From: CAIWHR01 sp963788185
GTDB taxonomy: Bacteria; Pseudomonadota; Gammaproteobacteria; Burkholderiales; Casimicrobiaceae
Assembly: GCA_963788185.1 (NCBI GenBank)
Contig: CAWBGE010000022.1
Span: 1-64,000 of the forward strand
Direction of reading: 5' to 3'
DNA length: 64,000 nt
The notes under the pieces: model-generated
The model's input: only the letters and a program-made list of their open reading frames with translations
Told to the model about the DNA's origin: nothing
Database searches by the model: none
Shown: positions 17,452 to 25,020 of the stretch, one piece after another
Numbering within the stretch: the stretch's first letter is position 1
Layout of the letters: the number at the start of each line of letters is the position of its first letter
Translations under genes and position numbers: made by a program

Positions 17452-18474
17452 ATGCACCAGATCGACTATCGGCGTCTCGGCGCCAGCGGCCTCGAGGTCT
17501 CGCCGCTGTGCCTGGGCACGATGAACTTCGGCACGCGCACCGATGCGACCACCGCGCAGCAGATCATCGATGCGGCATTCGATGCAGGGATCAATTTCAT
17601 CGACACCGCGGATAACTACGGGCAGGGAGCATCGGAGCGCATCGTCGGCGCGGCGATCAAGGCACGCCGGCGGCACTGGATTCTTGCCACCAAGGCCGGC
17701 AACGTGCTCACCCGGCGGCCGCACGACGGCGGGCTGTCGCGGCGCTGGCTACTCGCCGCCTGCGACGACAGCCTGCAGCGCCTCGGCCTCGACTACATCG
17801 ATATCTTCTACCTGCATCGCGAGGACTTTCACACGCCCCTCGCTGAAACCGTGAGCACGATCGGTGACCTGGTTCACGCCGGCAAGATCCGTTACTTCGG
17901 CGTGTCAAATTTCCGCGGTTGGCGAATCGCCGAAGTCGTCGGTGAGTGCGCCGCACAGGGGGTGGCGCCACCGGTGGTCTGCCAGCCCTATTACAACCTG
18001 ATGAACCGGATGCCCGAGGTCGAGGTTCTGCCAGCCTGCAGTCGCTACGGGATCGGAGTGGCGCCGTATTCGCCGCTGGCTCGCGGGGTGCTCACGGCCA
18101 AGTACCGGAGTGACGGCAGCCCCCCGGACGACTCCCGTGCCGCGATAAAGGATCTGCGTTTCCTCGAAACCGAGTTCCGCGCGGAATCTTTGGCCATTGC
18201 CGCGACTCTTGCAGCGCACGCGCAGAAGACCGGCCGCACGTTGACGCAGTTCGCGCTTGCCTGGTTGTGGGCCAACGACCTCGTCACGTCGATCGTCACC
18301 GGGCCGCGTACGCTCGATCAGTGGCAGGACTACTTGTCGGCGATCGGCACGAAGTGGTCGGCTGACGACGAAGCACTGGTCGATCGATGGGTGCGCCCGG
18401 GACACCCGTCGACGCCAGGCTACACCGATCCCCAGTATCCGCCGACCGGGCGCATTCTCGACTCATGGCACTAG
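17452..18474 (+). CDS. Aldo/keto reductase
   Basis: A 340-residue NADP(H)-dependent oxidoreductase of the AKR superfamily (YajO/Tas-like). The catalytic tetrad is D51, Y56 (FIDTADNYG), K81 (LATKAG) and H122 (FYLHRED). ATG 17452 follows GGAGG at 17441-17445, an excellent ribosome site. It is the last gene of the rightward sugar operon and would reduce or oxidise a sugar or sugar-derived aldehyde in the pathway. The frame is intact from start to stop, in contrast to the genes before the kinase. Confidence 0.9.
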   Translation: MHQIDYRRLGASGLEVSPLCLGTMNFGTRTDATTAQQIIDAAFDAGINFIDTADNYGQGASERIVGAAIKARRRHWILATKAGNVLTRRPHDGGLSRRWLLAACDDSLQRLGLDYIDIFYLHREDFHTPLAETVSTIGDLVHAGKIRYFGVSNFRGWRIAEVVGECAAQGVAPPVVCQPYYNLMNRMPEVEVLPACSRYGIGVAPYSPLARGVLTAKYRSDGSPPDDSRAAIKDLRFLETEFRAESLAIAATLAAHAQKTGRTLTQFALAWLWANDLVTSIVTGPRTLDQWQDYLSAIGTKWSADDEALVDRWVRPGHPSTPGYTDPQYPPTGRILDSWH

Positions 18475-18619
18475 GGGCGGCACTTGCTCGGCGATCATCT
18501 GCGGCTGCACCAGTGCCGGGCTCGCGCTGTCGACCGTCGTCAGCACGCAGCGGCAGGCAAGTGCTGGGGGTACGCTACCGCGCCACCAGCAACTTCGAGG
18601 CTTGGCGGCTGATGCCTGT

Positions 18620-18764
18620 TCTCGACGCACAGGCGAATGGCCATAGCCTCCAGGCCGGCCCGAAGCTCGAAGATCGGCATCAGTTCTTCCCAACTGTAGG
18701 CGTGCACGAAGTAGCCATAGCGGCTGCGCTGCTCGACAAGTCGCTCGCCGGTCAGCGGCGATGT
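18620..18764 (-). pseudogene. Fragment of a second GntR/FCD regulator
   Basis: On the minus strand this encodes LTGERLVEQRSRYGYFVHA and continues into YSWEELMPIFELRAGLEAM-AIRLCVEN, nearly the same as residues 55-100 of the regulator at 7916-8554. Both flanks of the similarity are cut abruptly. It is a remnant of a duplicated copy of the sugar locus. Confidence 0.85.
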
Positions 18765-18896
18765 GAGGGCCACATGGGCCGAGATCTGGCGGCGACCAAG
18801 GCGCTGTACCGCGCTGCTGATGGCCGCCGTCGTCGTGCTGTTCATCATCACCTATGTGCCGTCGATGACCAGCGTCGTCTGGAAACTCTTCATCTG
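18759..18896 (+). pseudogene. Internally deleted remnant of a second dctM
   Basis: 18759-18803 matches intact dctM around 15018-15062 (GDVRAT-AEIW). It then jumps to the 3' end of the gene (15596-15691), reading VVVLFIITYVPSMTSVVWKL before the stop. The two parts meet at ACCAAGG, a heptamer present at both corresponding places in intact dctM, so the deletion probably arose by recombination between short repeats. The tail here keeps the frame that intact dctM has lost. Confidence 0.85.
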
Positions 18897-18947
18897 ACCG
18901 AATGCCGCTTCACACCATGCTGATGGCGGGCTCCAAAGGCGGTTGGG

Positions 18948-19415
18948 TCAATGCTTGTGTGTCGCGTCCCTGGCTGGCGCGGGGGCCGCCAGCGCCCGGA
19001 CCGGAGCCTTCACTTCGACGGTCTGCGTCCTGCCGGCCTTGTCCTCGAAGGTCAGCGTGACCGGAACGGTCTCGCCTTCCTTCAGCGGCTGCTTCAACTC
19101 CATCAGCATCACGTGGTAGCCGCCCGGCTTGAGATCCACGGCCTTTCCGGCGGGCAGCGCGAGGCGCTTGATCGCGCCCATCCGCATCACGCTCCCCTCC
19201 AGCTTCATCTCGTGGATCTCGACCACGCCCGCAACGGGTGACGCGGCCGAGACCAGTGTGGCGTCGGCGGCGGCCTTCAACTGCATGAACGCGCCGGTGG
19301 CCATCTGGCCCGAAACGGTGCCGCGAACCCAGGCGCCGCTGACGGCGACCTGGGCCTCGGCGGAAAGGGTAAGGGAGGAGAGGGCGATGACGGCGAGCAG
19401 CGGTAACCTGGACAT
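18948..19415 (-). CDS. Periplasmic copper chaperone PCu(A)C
   Basis: A 155-residue exported copper chaperone that delivers Cu(I) to cytochrome oxidase. A signal peptide (MSRLPLLAVIALSSLTLSAEA) precedes a beta-sandwich with the H-x10-M / H-x-M copper motif: H and M in EIHEMKLEGSVMRMG, and HVMLM near the end. A histidine tail (ATHKH) may add metal binding. ATG 19415 is preferred because it puts the hydrophobic signal at the very N-terminus; an ATG at 19427 is also possible. It is divergent from nrdD. The heme A synthase gene at 26.5 kb fits the same oxidase assembly role. Confidence 0.88.
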   Translation of the reverse strand: MSRLPLLAVIALSSLTLSAEAQVAVSGAWVRGTVSGQMATGAFMQLKAAADATLVSAASPVAGVVEIHEMKLEGSVMRMGAIKRLALPAGKAVDLKPGGYHVMLMELKQPLKEGETVPVTLTFEDKAGRTQTVEVKAPVRALAAPAPARDATHKH

Positions 19416-19598
19416 TGGAATTCCCATCGGATGTGGTGCGCGCACAGGGGCGAGGCCGGAAATCGGCCGGCGAATCTTACGCCTGCGGGATGCAAAACAC
19501 CGCAATCATCGCCGCCGCAGCCACCTCGAAACAGCTTTAAGAATGCGCGACAAATTATCGAAAACGAGACACAAGTCGCACTGCCAACAGGGCCATAT

Positions 19599-19612
19599 TT
19601 GATCTGGATCAA
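19599..19612. promoter_or_regulatory. Perfect FNR/ANR box upstream of nrdD
   Basis: TTGATCTGGATCAA is an exact TTGAT-N4-ATCAA dyad. A promoter TTGCCC (19641-19646), 17 nt, TAACTT (19664-19669) follows, which places the box near -70, a class I activation position. This fits anaerobic induction of the oxygen-sensitive ribonucleotide reductase. Confidence 0.8.
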
Positions 19613-19755
19613 GGAATCGATCAACACCCGCGCGAAGTGGTTGCCCACCCCAATCCCTTGGGCTAACTTGCCGGTCATCCAACAACATGTTGTGGTCGGC
19701 GTTGGGTCCGCCGGGAGGGGAGCTTTTCCCCGCCGACCATCAAACGGGGAGATTC

Positions 19756-21810
19756 ATGTCGCTTCAAGCCGCCGTATCGGGATACGGCTTTTCCAAGTCC
19801 ACGCCGCCTGCGCTGCCGGCCGAAGTCGCCCGGCGCGATGGCACGCGCGCAGTCTTTGACCTGTCCCGCATCGCCTCGGCGATCGCCCGCGCCGGCGCCG
19901 CCACGGGCGAATTCGACGCCGCCGAAGCCGACCGCATCGCCGACGCCGTCGGCCGCGTCCTCTCTCACCGCTATGCGGGTGGCGCGCCGGACATCGAAAC
20001 CATCCAGGATACCGTCGAGCAGTCGCTCGCGGCGGGGGGATGGTTCCACACCGCGCGCGCGTACATCGTCTATCGCGATCGCCACGCGCGGCTGCGCGCC
20101 GACCGCAAGACGCTGGTCGACGTCGCCGCGTCGGTCGACGAATACCTGGAGCAGAAGGACTGGCGCGTCAACGCCAACGCCAACCAGGGCTATTCGCTGG
20201 GCGGCCTCATCCTCAACGTCTCGGGCAAGGTCGTCGCCAATTACTGGCTGTCGCACGTCTACGCGCCCGAGATCGGCCGCGCGCATCGCGACGGCGACGT
20301 GCACATCCACGACCTCGACATGCTGGCCGGCTATTGCGCGGGCTGGTCGTTGCGCGTGCTGCTGCACGAGGGCCTCAACGGCGTGCCGGGCAAGGTCGAG
20401 GCCGGGCCGCCGAAGCACATGTCGAGCGCGGTCGGGCAGATCGTCAACTTCCTCGGCACGCTGCAGAACGAGTGGGCGGGTGCGCAGGCGTTCAGCTCGT
20501 TCGACACCTACATGGCGCCGTTCGTCAAGAAGGATGCGATGACCTACGACCAGGTCAAGCAGTGCATCCAGGAGCTGATCTACAACCTCAACGTGCCGTC
20601 GCGCTGGGGCACGCAGACGCCGTTCACCAACCTGACGTTCGACTGGGTCTGCCCCGAGGATCTGCGCGATCAGATTCCGGTCATCGCCGGCGAGGAGATG
20701 CCGTTCTCGTACGCCGACCTGCAGGCCGAGATGGACATGATCAACCGCGCCTACATCGAGGTGATGATCACCGGCGACGCCAAGGGGCGCGTGTTCACGT
20801 TTCCGATTCCGACCTACAACATCACGCCGGACTTCGACTGGGACCATCCGAACTGCGAGATCCTGTTCACGATGACGGCCAAGTACGGATTGCCGTACTT
20901 CCAGAATTTCCTGAACTCCGAGTTGAAGCCCAACATGATCCGGTCGATGTGCTGCCGGTTGCAGCTCGACCTGCGCGAACTCCTGAAGCGCGGCAACGGG
21001 CTCTTCGGCTCGGCCGAGCAGACCGGGTCGCTGGGGGTGGTGACGATCAACTGCGCGCGGCTCGGGTACGTCCACGCCGGCGACGACATCGGCCTCTTCG
21101 CGCGCCTGGACGAGCTGCTGGGCTACGCCAAGGACAGCCTCGAAGTGAAGCGCAAGGTGATCCAGCGGCTGATCGACCAGGGTCTCTTCCCGTACACCAA
21201 GCGCTACCTCGGCACGCTGCGCAATCATTTCTCGACCGTCGGCGTCAACGGCATCAACGAGATGATCCGAAATTTCACGCGCGACGCCGACGACATCACC
21301 ACGCCCGCCGGCCACGCACTCGCCGTGCGCCTGCTCGACCACCTGCGCGCGCGGATGGTGGCGTTCCAGGAAGAAACCGGCCACATGTACAACCTCGAAG
21401 CGACGCCGGCGGAGGGAACGACCTACCGGTTCGCCAAGGAGGACAGGAAGCGCTGGCCGGACATCCTGCAAGCCGGCACCAGGGAGACGCCGTACTACAC
21501 GAACTCGTCACAGCTGCCCGTGGGTTTCACCGACGACCCGTTCGAGGCATTGACGCGGCAGGAGGAGCTGCAGAAGAAATACACCGGCGGCACGGTCCTG
21601 CACCTCTACATGAGCGAACGCCTGTCCAGCGCCGACGCGTGCAAGCAGCTGGTGCGCCGCTCGCTCGAGCGCTTCGGCCTGCCGTACATCACGGTGACCC
21701 CGACGTTCTCGATCTGCCCGAAGCACGGCTATCTCGAAGGCGAACATCCGTATTGCCCGAAGTGCGACGAAGAAAAACTCGCCGAGAAGCGACGCCTGGT
21801 CGCGGCGTAG
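19756..21810 (+). CDS. nrdD: Anaerobic ribonucleoside-triphosphate reductase, large polypeptide without glycyl domain
   Basis: A class III ribonucleotide reductase that makes dNTPs without oxygen. The 684-residue chain has an N-terminal ATP-cone (about 20-110, VARRDGTRAVFDL), the catalytic barrel with the finger-loop region, and a C-terminal zinc motif CPKHGYLEGEHPYCPKC (four cysteines). It stops shortly after the zinc site (EKLAEKRRLVAA). The glycyl-radical stretch that normally follows is missing and is encoded by a separate small gene 33 bp downstream. ATG 19756 follows GGGGAGA. nrdG follows, so the operon is nrdD, glycyl peptide, nrdG, controlled by the FNR box at 19599. A radical supplied in trans is inferred. 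Confidence 0.92.
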   Translation: MSLQAAVSGYGFSKSTPPALPAEVARRDGTRAVFDLSRIASAIARAGAATGEFDAAEADRIADAVGRVLSHRYAGGAPDIETIQDTVEQSLAAGGWFHTARAYIVYRDRHARLRADRKTLVDVAASVDEYLEQKDWRVNANANQGYSLGGLILNVSGKVVANYWLSHVYAPEIGRAHRDGDVHIHDLDMLAGYCAGWSLRVLLHEGLNGVPGKVEAGPPKHMSSAVGQIVNFLGTLQNEWAGAQAFSSFDTYMAPFVKKDAMTYDQVKQCIQELIYNLNVPSRWGTQTPFTNLTFDWVCPEDLRDQIPVIAGEEMPFSYADLQAEMDMINRAYIEVMITGDAKGRVFTFPIPTYNITPDFDWDHPNCEILFTMTAKYGLPYFQNFLNSELKPNMIRSMCCRLQLDLRELLKRGNGLFGSAEQTGSLGVVTINCARLGYVHAGDDIGLFARLDELLGYAKDSLEVKRKVIQRLIDQGLFPYTKRYLGTLRNHFSTVGVNGINEMIRNFTRDADDITTPAGHALAVRLLDHLRARMVAFQEETGHMYNLEATPAEGTTYRFAKEDRKRWPDILQAGTRETPYYTNSSQLPVGFTDDPFEALTRQEELQKKYTGGTVLHLYMSERLSSADACKQLVRRSLERFGLPYITVTPTFSICPKHGYLEGEHPYCPKCDEEKLAEKRRLVAA

Positions 21811-21842
21811 AAAAAAACACCAGACAGGACAAGGAACAACAC

Positions 21843-22034
21843 ATGAACTCGATGAGCGAAACCTGCCACCTCCTTTCCGCGCTGACGCTGTCCGACGACG
21901 AGCGCCAGCCGTGCGAGGTATGGACCCGCGTGATGGGCTATCACCGCCCGGTCGCGTCGTTCAACATCGGCAAGAAGGGCGAGCACGCCGAACGCCGTTT
22001 CTTCAATCAGGGCTGCGTGCAGTCGAAGCTGTAG
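21843..22034 (+). CDS. Stand-alone NrdD glycyl-radical peptide (63 aa)
   Basis: A 63-residue protein matching the C-terminal glycyl-radical segment of class III reductases: CEVWTRVMGYHRPVASFNI is followed by GKKGEHAERRFF. The glycine of RVMGYHRP is the expected radical site. It has its own ribosome site (AAGGAAC before ATG 21843) and a different frame from nrdD, and the 33-bp spacer contains the nrdD stop, so this is not a simple frameshift. It probably docks on the large NrdD chain and is activated by NrdG, much as YfiD complements pyruvate formate-lyase. The first 25 residues (MNSMSETCHLLSALTLSDDE) have no obvious counterpart in fused forms that I can recall. Confidence 0.85.
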   Translation: MNSMSETCHLLSALTLSDDERQPCEVWTRVMGYHRPVASFNIGKKGEHAERRFFNQGCVQSKL

Positions 22035-22062
22035 CGCGCCTGACGCCCGCGAGCGGTTGCCG

Positions 22063-22803
22063 ATGGCGGACGTTCCGGTTCCCGACGACGACCCGGCCGC
22101 GTCACCGCGCACGATGCTTCGCGTCGGCGGGCTGGTTCCCTTCACGTCGACCGACTTCCCCGACAAGCTTGCCGCGGTGATCTTCTGCCAGGGTTGCCCC
22201 TGGCGTTGCGGTTACTGCCACAACCCGCATCTCCTGCCCTCGCGTGGCGATGGGGAGCAGGATTGGGATGCGATCCTGGCGTGGCTCGACACCCGCCGCG
22301 GGCTGCTCGACGCCGTGGTCTTCTCGGGTGGCGAGCCCACTGCGCAGCCGGCGCTGCGCGGCGCGCTGCGCGACGCGCGGGCCATGGGCTACGCGATCGG
22401 ACTGCATACCGGCGGCATCTATCCGCGGCGGCTGGCCGATGTCCTCGACCTCGTCGATTGGGTCGGCATCGACGTCAAGGCGCCGATCGGGAAGTACGAC
22501 CGCGTGACCGGCGTCAGCACGAGCGGCCCGGCAGCCTTTGCCAGTCTCGAGATCCTCGCCCGTGCGCGGACCCCCTTCGAGGTGCGCACCACCGTTCATC
22601 ACCTTCTGACGCCGCCCGCGGATCTGCGCCTGCTGGCGCGCGAACTCGCGAACTACGGCGTGCGCGCCTGGAAGCTGCAGATGTTCCGCCCCATCGGCTG
22701 CGCCAGCGAAGCGCTCAATTCGGCGTCACCGCAGGGCGAGCATTTGCCGGAGGGGTTGCTCGAGGAATTGCGGACCCATGTGCCGGGGGTGGAGTTGCGG
22801 TAG
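22063..22803 (+). CDS. nrdG: Anaerobic ribonucleotide reductase activating protein (radical SAM)
   Basis: The radical-SAM activase that generates the glycyl radical on the reductase. CPWRCGYC gives the CxxxCxxC [4Fe-4S] site, and GGEP (FSGGEPTAQPAL) is the SAM-binding motif. The 246-residue length fits the longer NrdG type (anaerobic RNR activating protein, TIGR02495-like). ATG 22063 is the first good start; TTG 22057 is also open. It closes the nrd operon, 28 bp after the glycyl peptide gene. Confidence 0.9.
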   Translation: MADVPVPDDDPAASPRTMLRVGGLVPFTSTDFPDKLAAVIFCQGCPWRCGYCHNPHLLPSRGDGEQDWDAILAWLDTRRGLLDAVVFSGGEPTAQPALRGALRDARAMGYAIGLHTGGIYPRRLADVLDLVDWVGIDVKAPIGKYDRVTGVSTSGPAAFASLEILARARTPFEVRTTVHHLLTPPADLRLLARELANYGVRAWKLQMFRPIGCASEALNSASPQGEHLPEGLLEELRTHVPGVELR

Positions 22804-22860
22804 GAGGAAATCGGCGTCGATGCCGCTCGCGCTCTTCGGCGCCCGATACGGCGGGTTGTG

Positions 22861-23187
22861 TCAACTTCGCGGGCCCGCGAGTCTTTGGCGGGCGGCGTCG
22901 ATCGTTCCGTAGTCGCTGACACTTTGAAATCCCAGGCTTCTTAGCGTCTCCAGCGCGATGGCGGACCTGCGCCCGGAACGGCAGTACAGGATCACCTGAT
23001 CGTTCTTGGTGACCCCCGCCGAGGCAATCTGCTGGCCGATCAATTGGTATTCGATGTTGATCGCGTTGTCGAGGTGTCCGGTGGCGTACTCCGCAGGCGT
23101 GCGCACGTCGATGATAACGGTCGCCGCAAACACCGGCAGGCTCCAGATGACGAGAGCGACCAGGGCCAGCTGGCGCCAGGTGTCCAT
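22861..23187 (-). CDS. Exported rhodanese-domain protein (PspE-like)
   Basis: A 108-residue single-domain rhodanese. The hydrophobic N-terminus (LALVALVIWSLPVFAA) is a signal peptide, so it acts in the periplasm. IDVRTPAEYATGHLDNAINI is the classic N-terminal rhodanese strand, and the active-site cysteine lies in LYCRSGRRS, a sulfur-carrying loop. ATG 23187 puts the signal at the N-terminus; the frame is open further upstream, but that part lacks protein character. The sulfur donor or acceptor is unknown. Confidence 0.85.
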   Translation of the reverse strand: MDTWRQLALVALVIWSLPVFAATVIIDVRTPAEYATGHLDNAINIEYQLIGQQIASAGVTKNDQVILYCRSGRRSAIALETLRSLGFQSVSDYGTIDAARQRLAGPRS

Positions 23188-23360
23188 GAATGCGATTCGG
23201 TGCGCCCGCCCCGGGCGGCGCGCGGTCGTGGAGATCGGCTCGGCGACGGCAGGCGCCGCACTGTTGCAGGCTGGTGAAGCGGGTTGTGTGATCATGTCGG
23301 GGTCTGGGAAAATCCGGCGTGCGCAAGTGCGCAATTTCCACTGATTATCTCACCGCCCGC

Positions 23361-23750
23361 ATGCGCATCGAACACATCGCCCTCTGGACACCGGACCTGG
23401 AGCGCTGCACGAGCTTCTATGTCATCCATTTCGGCGCGACGGCTGGCGACCGCTATGTCAACGCGAGCAAGGGCTTCGCGTCCCGATTTCTGGCGTTCGG
23501 CGATGGCGCGCGCCTCGAGGTGATGACGACGACCACGCTGTCGCCGGTCGAGGCGGAGGCGGGGGCGCAGCGGATGGGACTCACGCACTTCGCCATTGCG
23601 CTCGGGTCCGAGGCCGAAGTCGATGCGCTTACCGGACGTCTTCGGTGCGCGGGCGTGCGCATCATCGACGGCCCCCGCCGCACCGGCGATGGCTACTACG
23701 AGAGCGTGGTGCTCGACCCGGATGGCAATAGGGTCGAGATCACCGCCTGA
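23361..23750 (+). CDS. VOC/glyoxalase-family protein
   Basis: A 129-residue vicinal-oxygen-chelate protein, either a small metal-dependent enzyme or a resistance/binding protein. Two beta-alpha-beta-beta-beta modules are visible: RIEHIALWTPDLERCTSFYV at the start and GLTHFAIALGSEAEVDALT in the middle, ending in VLDPDGNRVEI. Likely metal ligands are H5, H75 in the middle module and the final E. ATG 23361 begins just before the first strand. Function within the family cannot be narrowed. Confidence 0.85.
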   Translation: MRIEHIALWTPDLERCTSFYVIHFGATAGDRYVNASKGFASRFLAFGDGARLEVMTTTTLSPVEAEAGAQRMGLTHFAIALGSEAEVDALTGRLRCAGVRIIDGPRRTGDGYYESVVLDPDGNRVEITA

Positions 23751-23777
23751 TCGAAAACGCACTCGGCCGGCGTTTCG

Positions 23778-24002
23778 ATGGAGCCATTACCCAACCACGC
23801 CTGCCCGCTCTGCGGCGGACCCAATGCCTGCGCTGCGGCGGCAAGCGGCAGCTTCGAATCGAACTGCTGGTGCCGTGACGTCGCGATCCCGCCCGAGCTC
23901 CTAGACCGAATCCCGGAGGCGCAGCGAGGCAAGGCCTGCGTCTGCGCGGCCTGCGTCGAGGCCGCGGCGAACTGCCGAGTGTTGTTCGTGACCAAGGGCT
24001 GA
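23778..24002 (+). CDS. Cysteine-rich CWC-family protein
   Basis: A 74-residue small protein with the CWC-family cysteine pattern: CPLCGGPNAC at 9-18, CWCRDV at about 30-35, and CVCAAC plus a later C in the C-terminal part. The cysteines probably bind zinc or an Fe-S cluster. Function is unknown in this family. It follows the VOC gene by 27 bp in the same direction. Confidence 0.85.
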   Translation: MEPLPNHACPLCGGPNACAAAASGSFESNCWCRDVAIPPELLDRIPEAQRGKACVCAACVEAAANCRVLFVTKG

Positions 24003-24018
24003 CCTGATCGCGAGCGCT

Positions 24019-24948
24019 CTAAAGTCCCCAGCGCAACGCCAGCGGATCGACTTCGCGGGCGAGTTCCAGCAGCCCCGCCCGCGTCGCCGGGTGCAGGGGT
24101 TCCAGCGGATGACGGACGTGATCGCTCGCGATGACGCCGCCTTCCTGCATCACCGCCTTGGTGGCGCGCAAGCCGCATTGGCGGTTCTCGAAGTTGATCA
24201 GCGGCAGGATCCGCGCATAGGCGGCTGCGGCTTCACGGCGCCGGCCCGCGCGGTGGTGCAGCACCACCGGCTTGATGAGATCGGGCAGAAGCGCGCTCGA
24301 CATCGTGCCCGTCGCACCCGCGTCGAGGTCGGCCATCAGCGTGATCGCTTCCTCGCCGTCGAACGGGCCTTCGATCGCCGCGCCGCCGCTGGCGATCAGT
24401 CCGCGCAGCTTGGCGGCGGCACCCGGCACCTCGACCTTGAAGTAGCGCACGGCGGGCACCTCGCGGGCGAGGCGAACGAGGAACGGCACCGACAGCGCAA
24501 CACCGGAGAGCGGCGCGTCCTGGACCATGATCGGAATCTGCGCCGCCTGGGCGACGCGGGCGAAGTGCTCGATGATTCCCGGCTCATCCGCCTTGAGGCC
24601 CGTGCCGTGGTACGGCGGCATCAGCATCAGCATCGCAGCGCCCGCAGCAGCGGCCTGCCTGCCCCGTTCGGCAGCGATCCGCGTGCTGAAATGGCTGCAG
24701 GTGACGATGACGGGCACGCGGCTGCCGACGTGCTCCAGGCACACGTCCTGCAGCGTGGAACGCTCGTCGTCGGTGAGCAGGAACTGCTCCGAGTAGTTGG
24801 CGAGGATGCAGATGCCGTCGACGCCCTGGTCGATCATGCAATCCATCACCCGTCGCTGGCCCTCGAGATCGAGGTCGCCGGCTGCGGTGAACGGCGTGGG
24901 GGCGACCGGGAATACGCCCGAGTGGATGCGTACGGTATCGGCAGTCAT
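24019..24948 (-). CDS. DapA-superfamily aldolase/dehydratase
   Basis: A 309-residue class I aldolase of the dihydrodipicolinate synthase superfamily. K171 in RYFKVEVPG is the Schiff-base lysine. The tyrosine that normally precedes PxRT in true DapA is replaced (IMVQDAPLSG), and the TT/S phosphate-type loop reads ANYSEQFLL, so this is not lysine biosynthesis. The pattern is closer to 2-keto-3-deoxy sugar-acid dehydratases/aldolases such as the L-KDA dehydratase group. It follows the TrpB2-like gene in the same direction with about 70 bp between them. The substrate is not known. Confidence 0.85.
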   Translation of the reverse strand: MTADTVRIHSGVFPVAPTPFTAAGDLDLEGQRRVMDCMIDQGVDGICILANYSEQFLLTDDERSTLQDVCLEHVGSRVPVIVTCSHFSTRIAAERGRQAAAAGAAMLMLMPPYHGTGLKADEPGIIEHFARVAQAAQIPIMVQDAPLSGVALSVPFLVRLAREVPAVRYFKVEVPGAAAKLRGLIASGGAAIEGPFDGEEAITLMADLDAGATGTMSSALLPDLIKPVVLHHRAGRRREAAAAYARILPLINFENRQCGLRATKAVMQEGGVIASDHVRHPLEPLHPATRAGLLELAREVDPLALRWGL

Positions 24949-25020
24949 GCTCGTCTTCTCCAGAGGGGGCGGCGTCGATGTCCTGTGGCGAAACCCACGC
25001 CGGCCCCGGACCTTGCTCTT

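Noticed and set aside
19682..19693. Palindrome ACAACATGTTGT upstream of nrdD as an NrdR box
   Set aside because: It does not match the NrdR consensus and no second copy lies at the usual spacing; kept only as an unexplained palindrome.
19756..22034. NrdD truncated by a simple frameshift
   Set aside because: The small downstream gene has its own ribosome site and leader, and a 33-bp gap separates it from the nrdD stop; one indel would not give a normal continuous protein.
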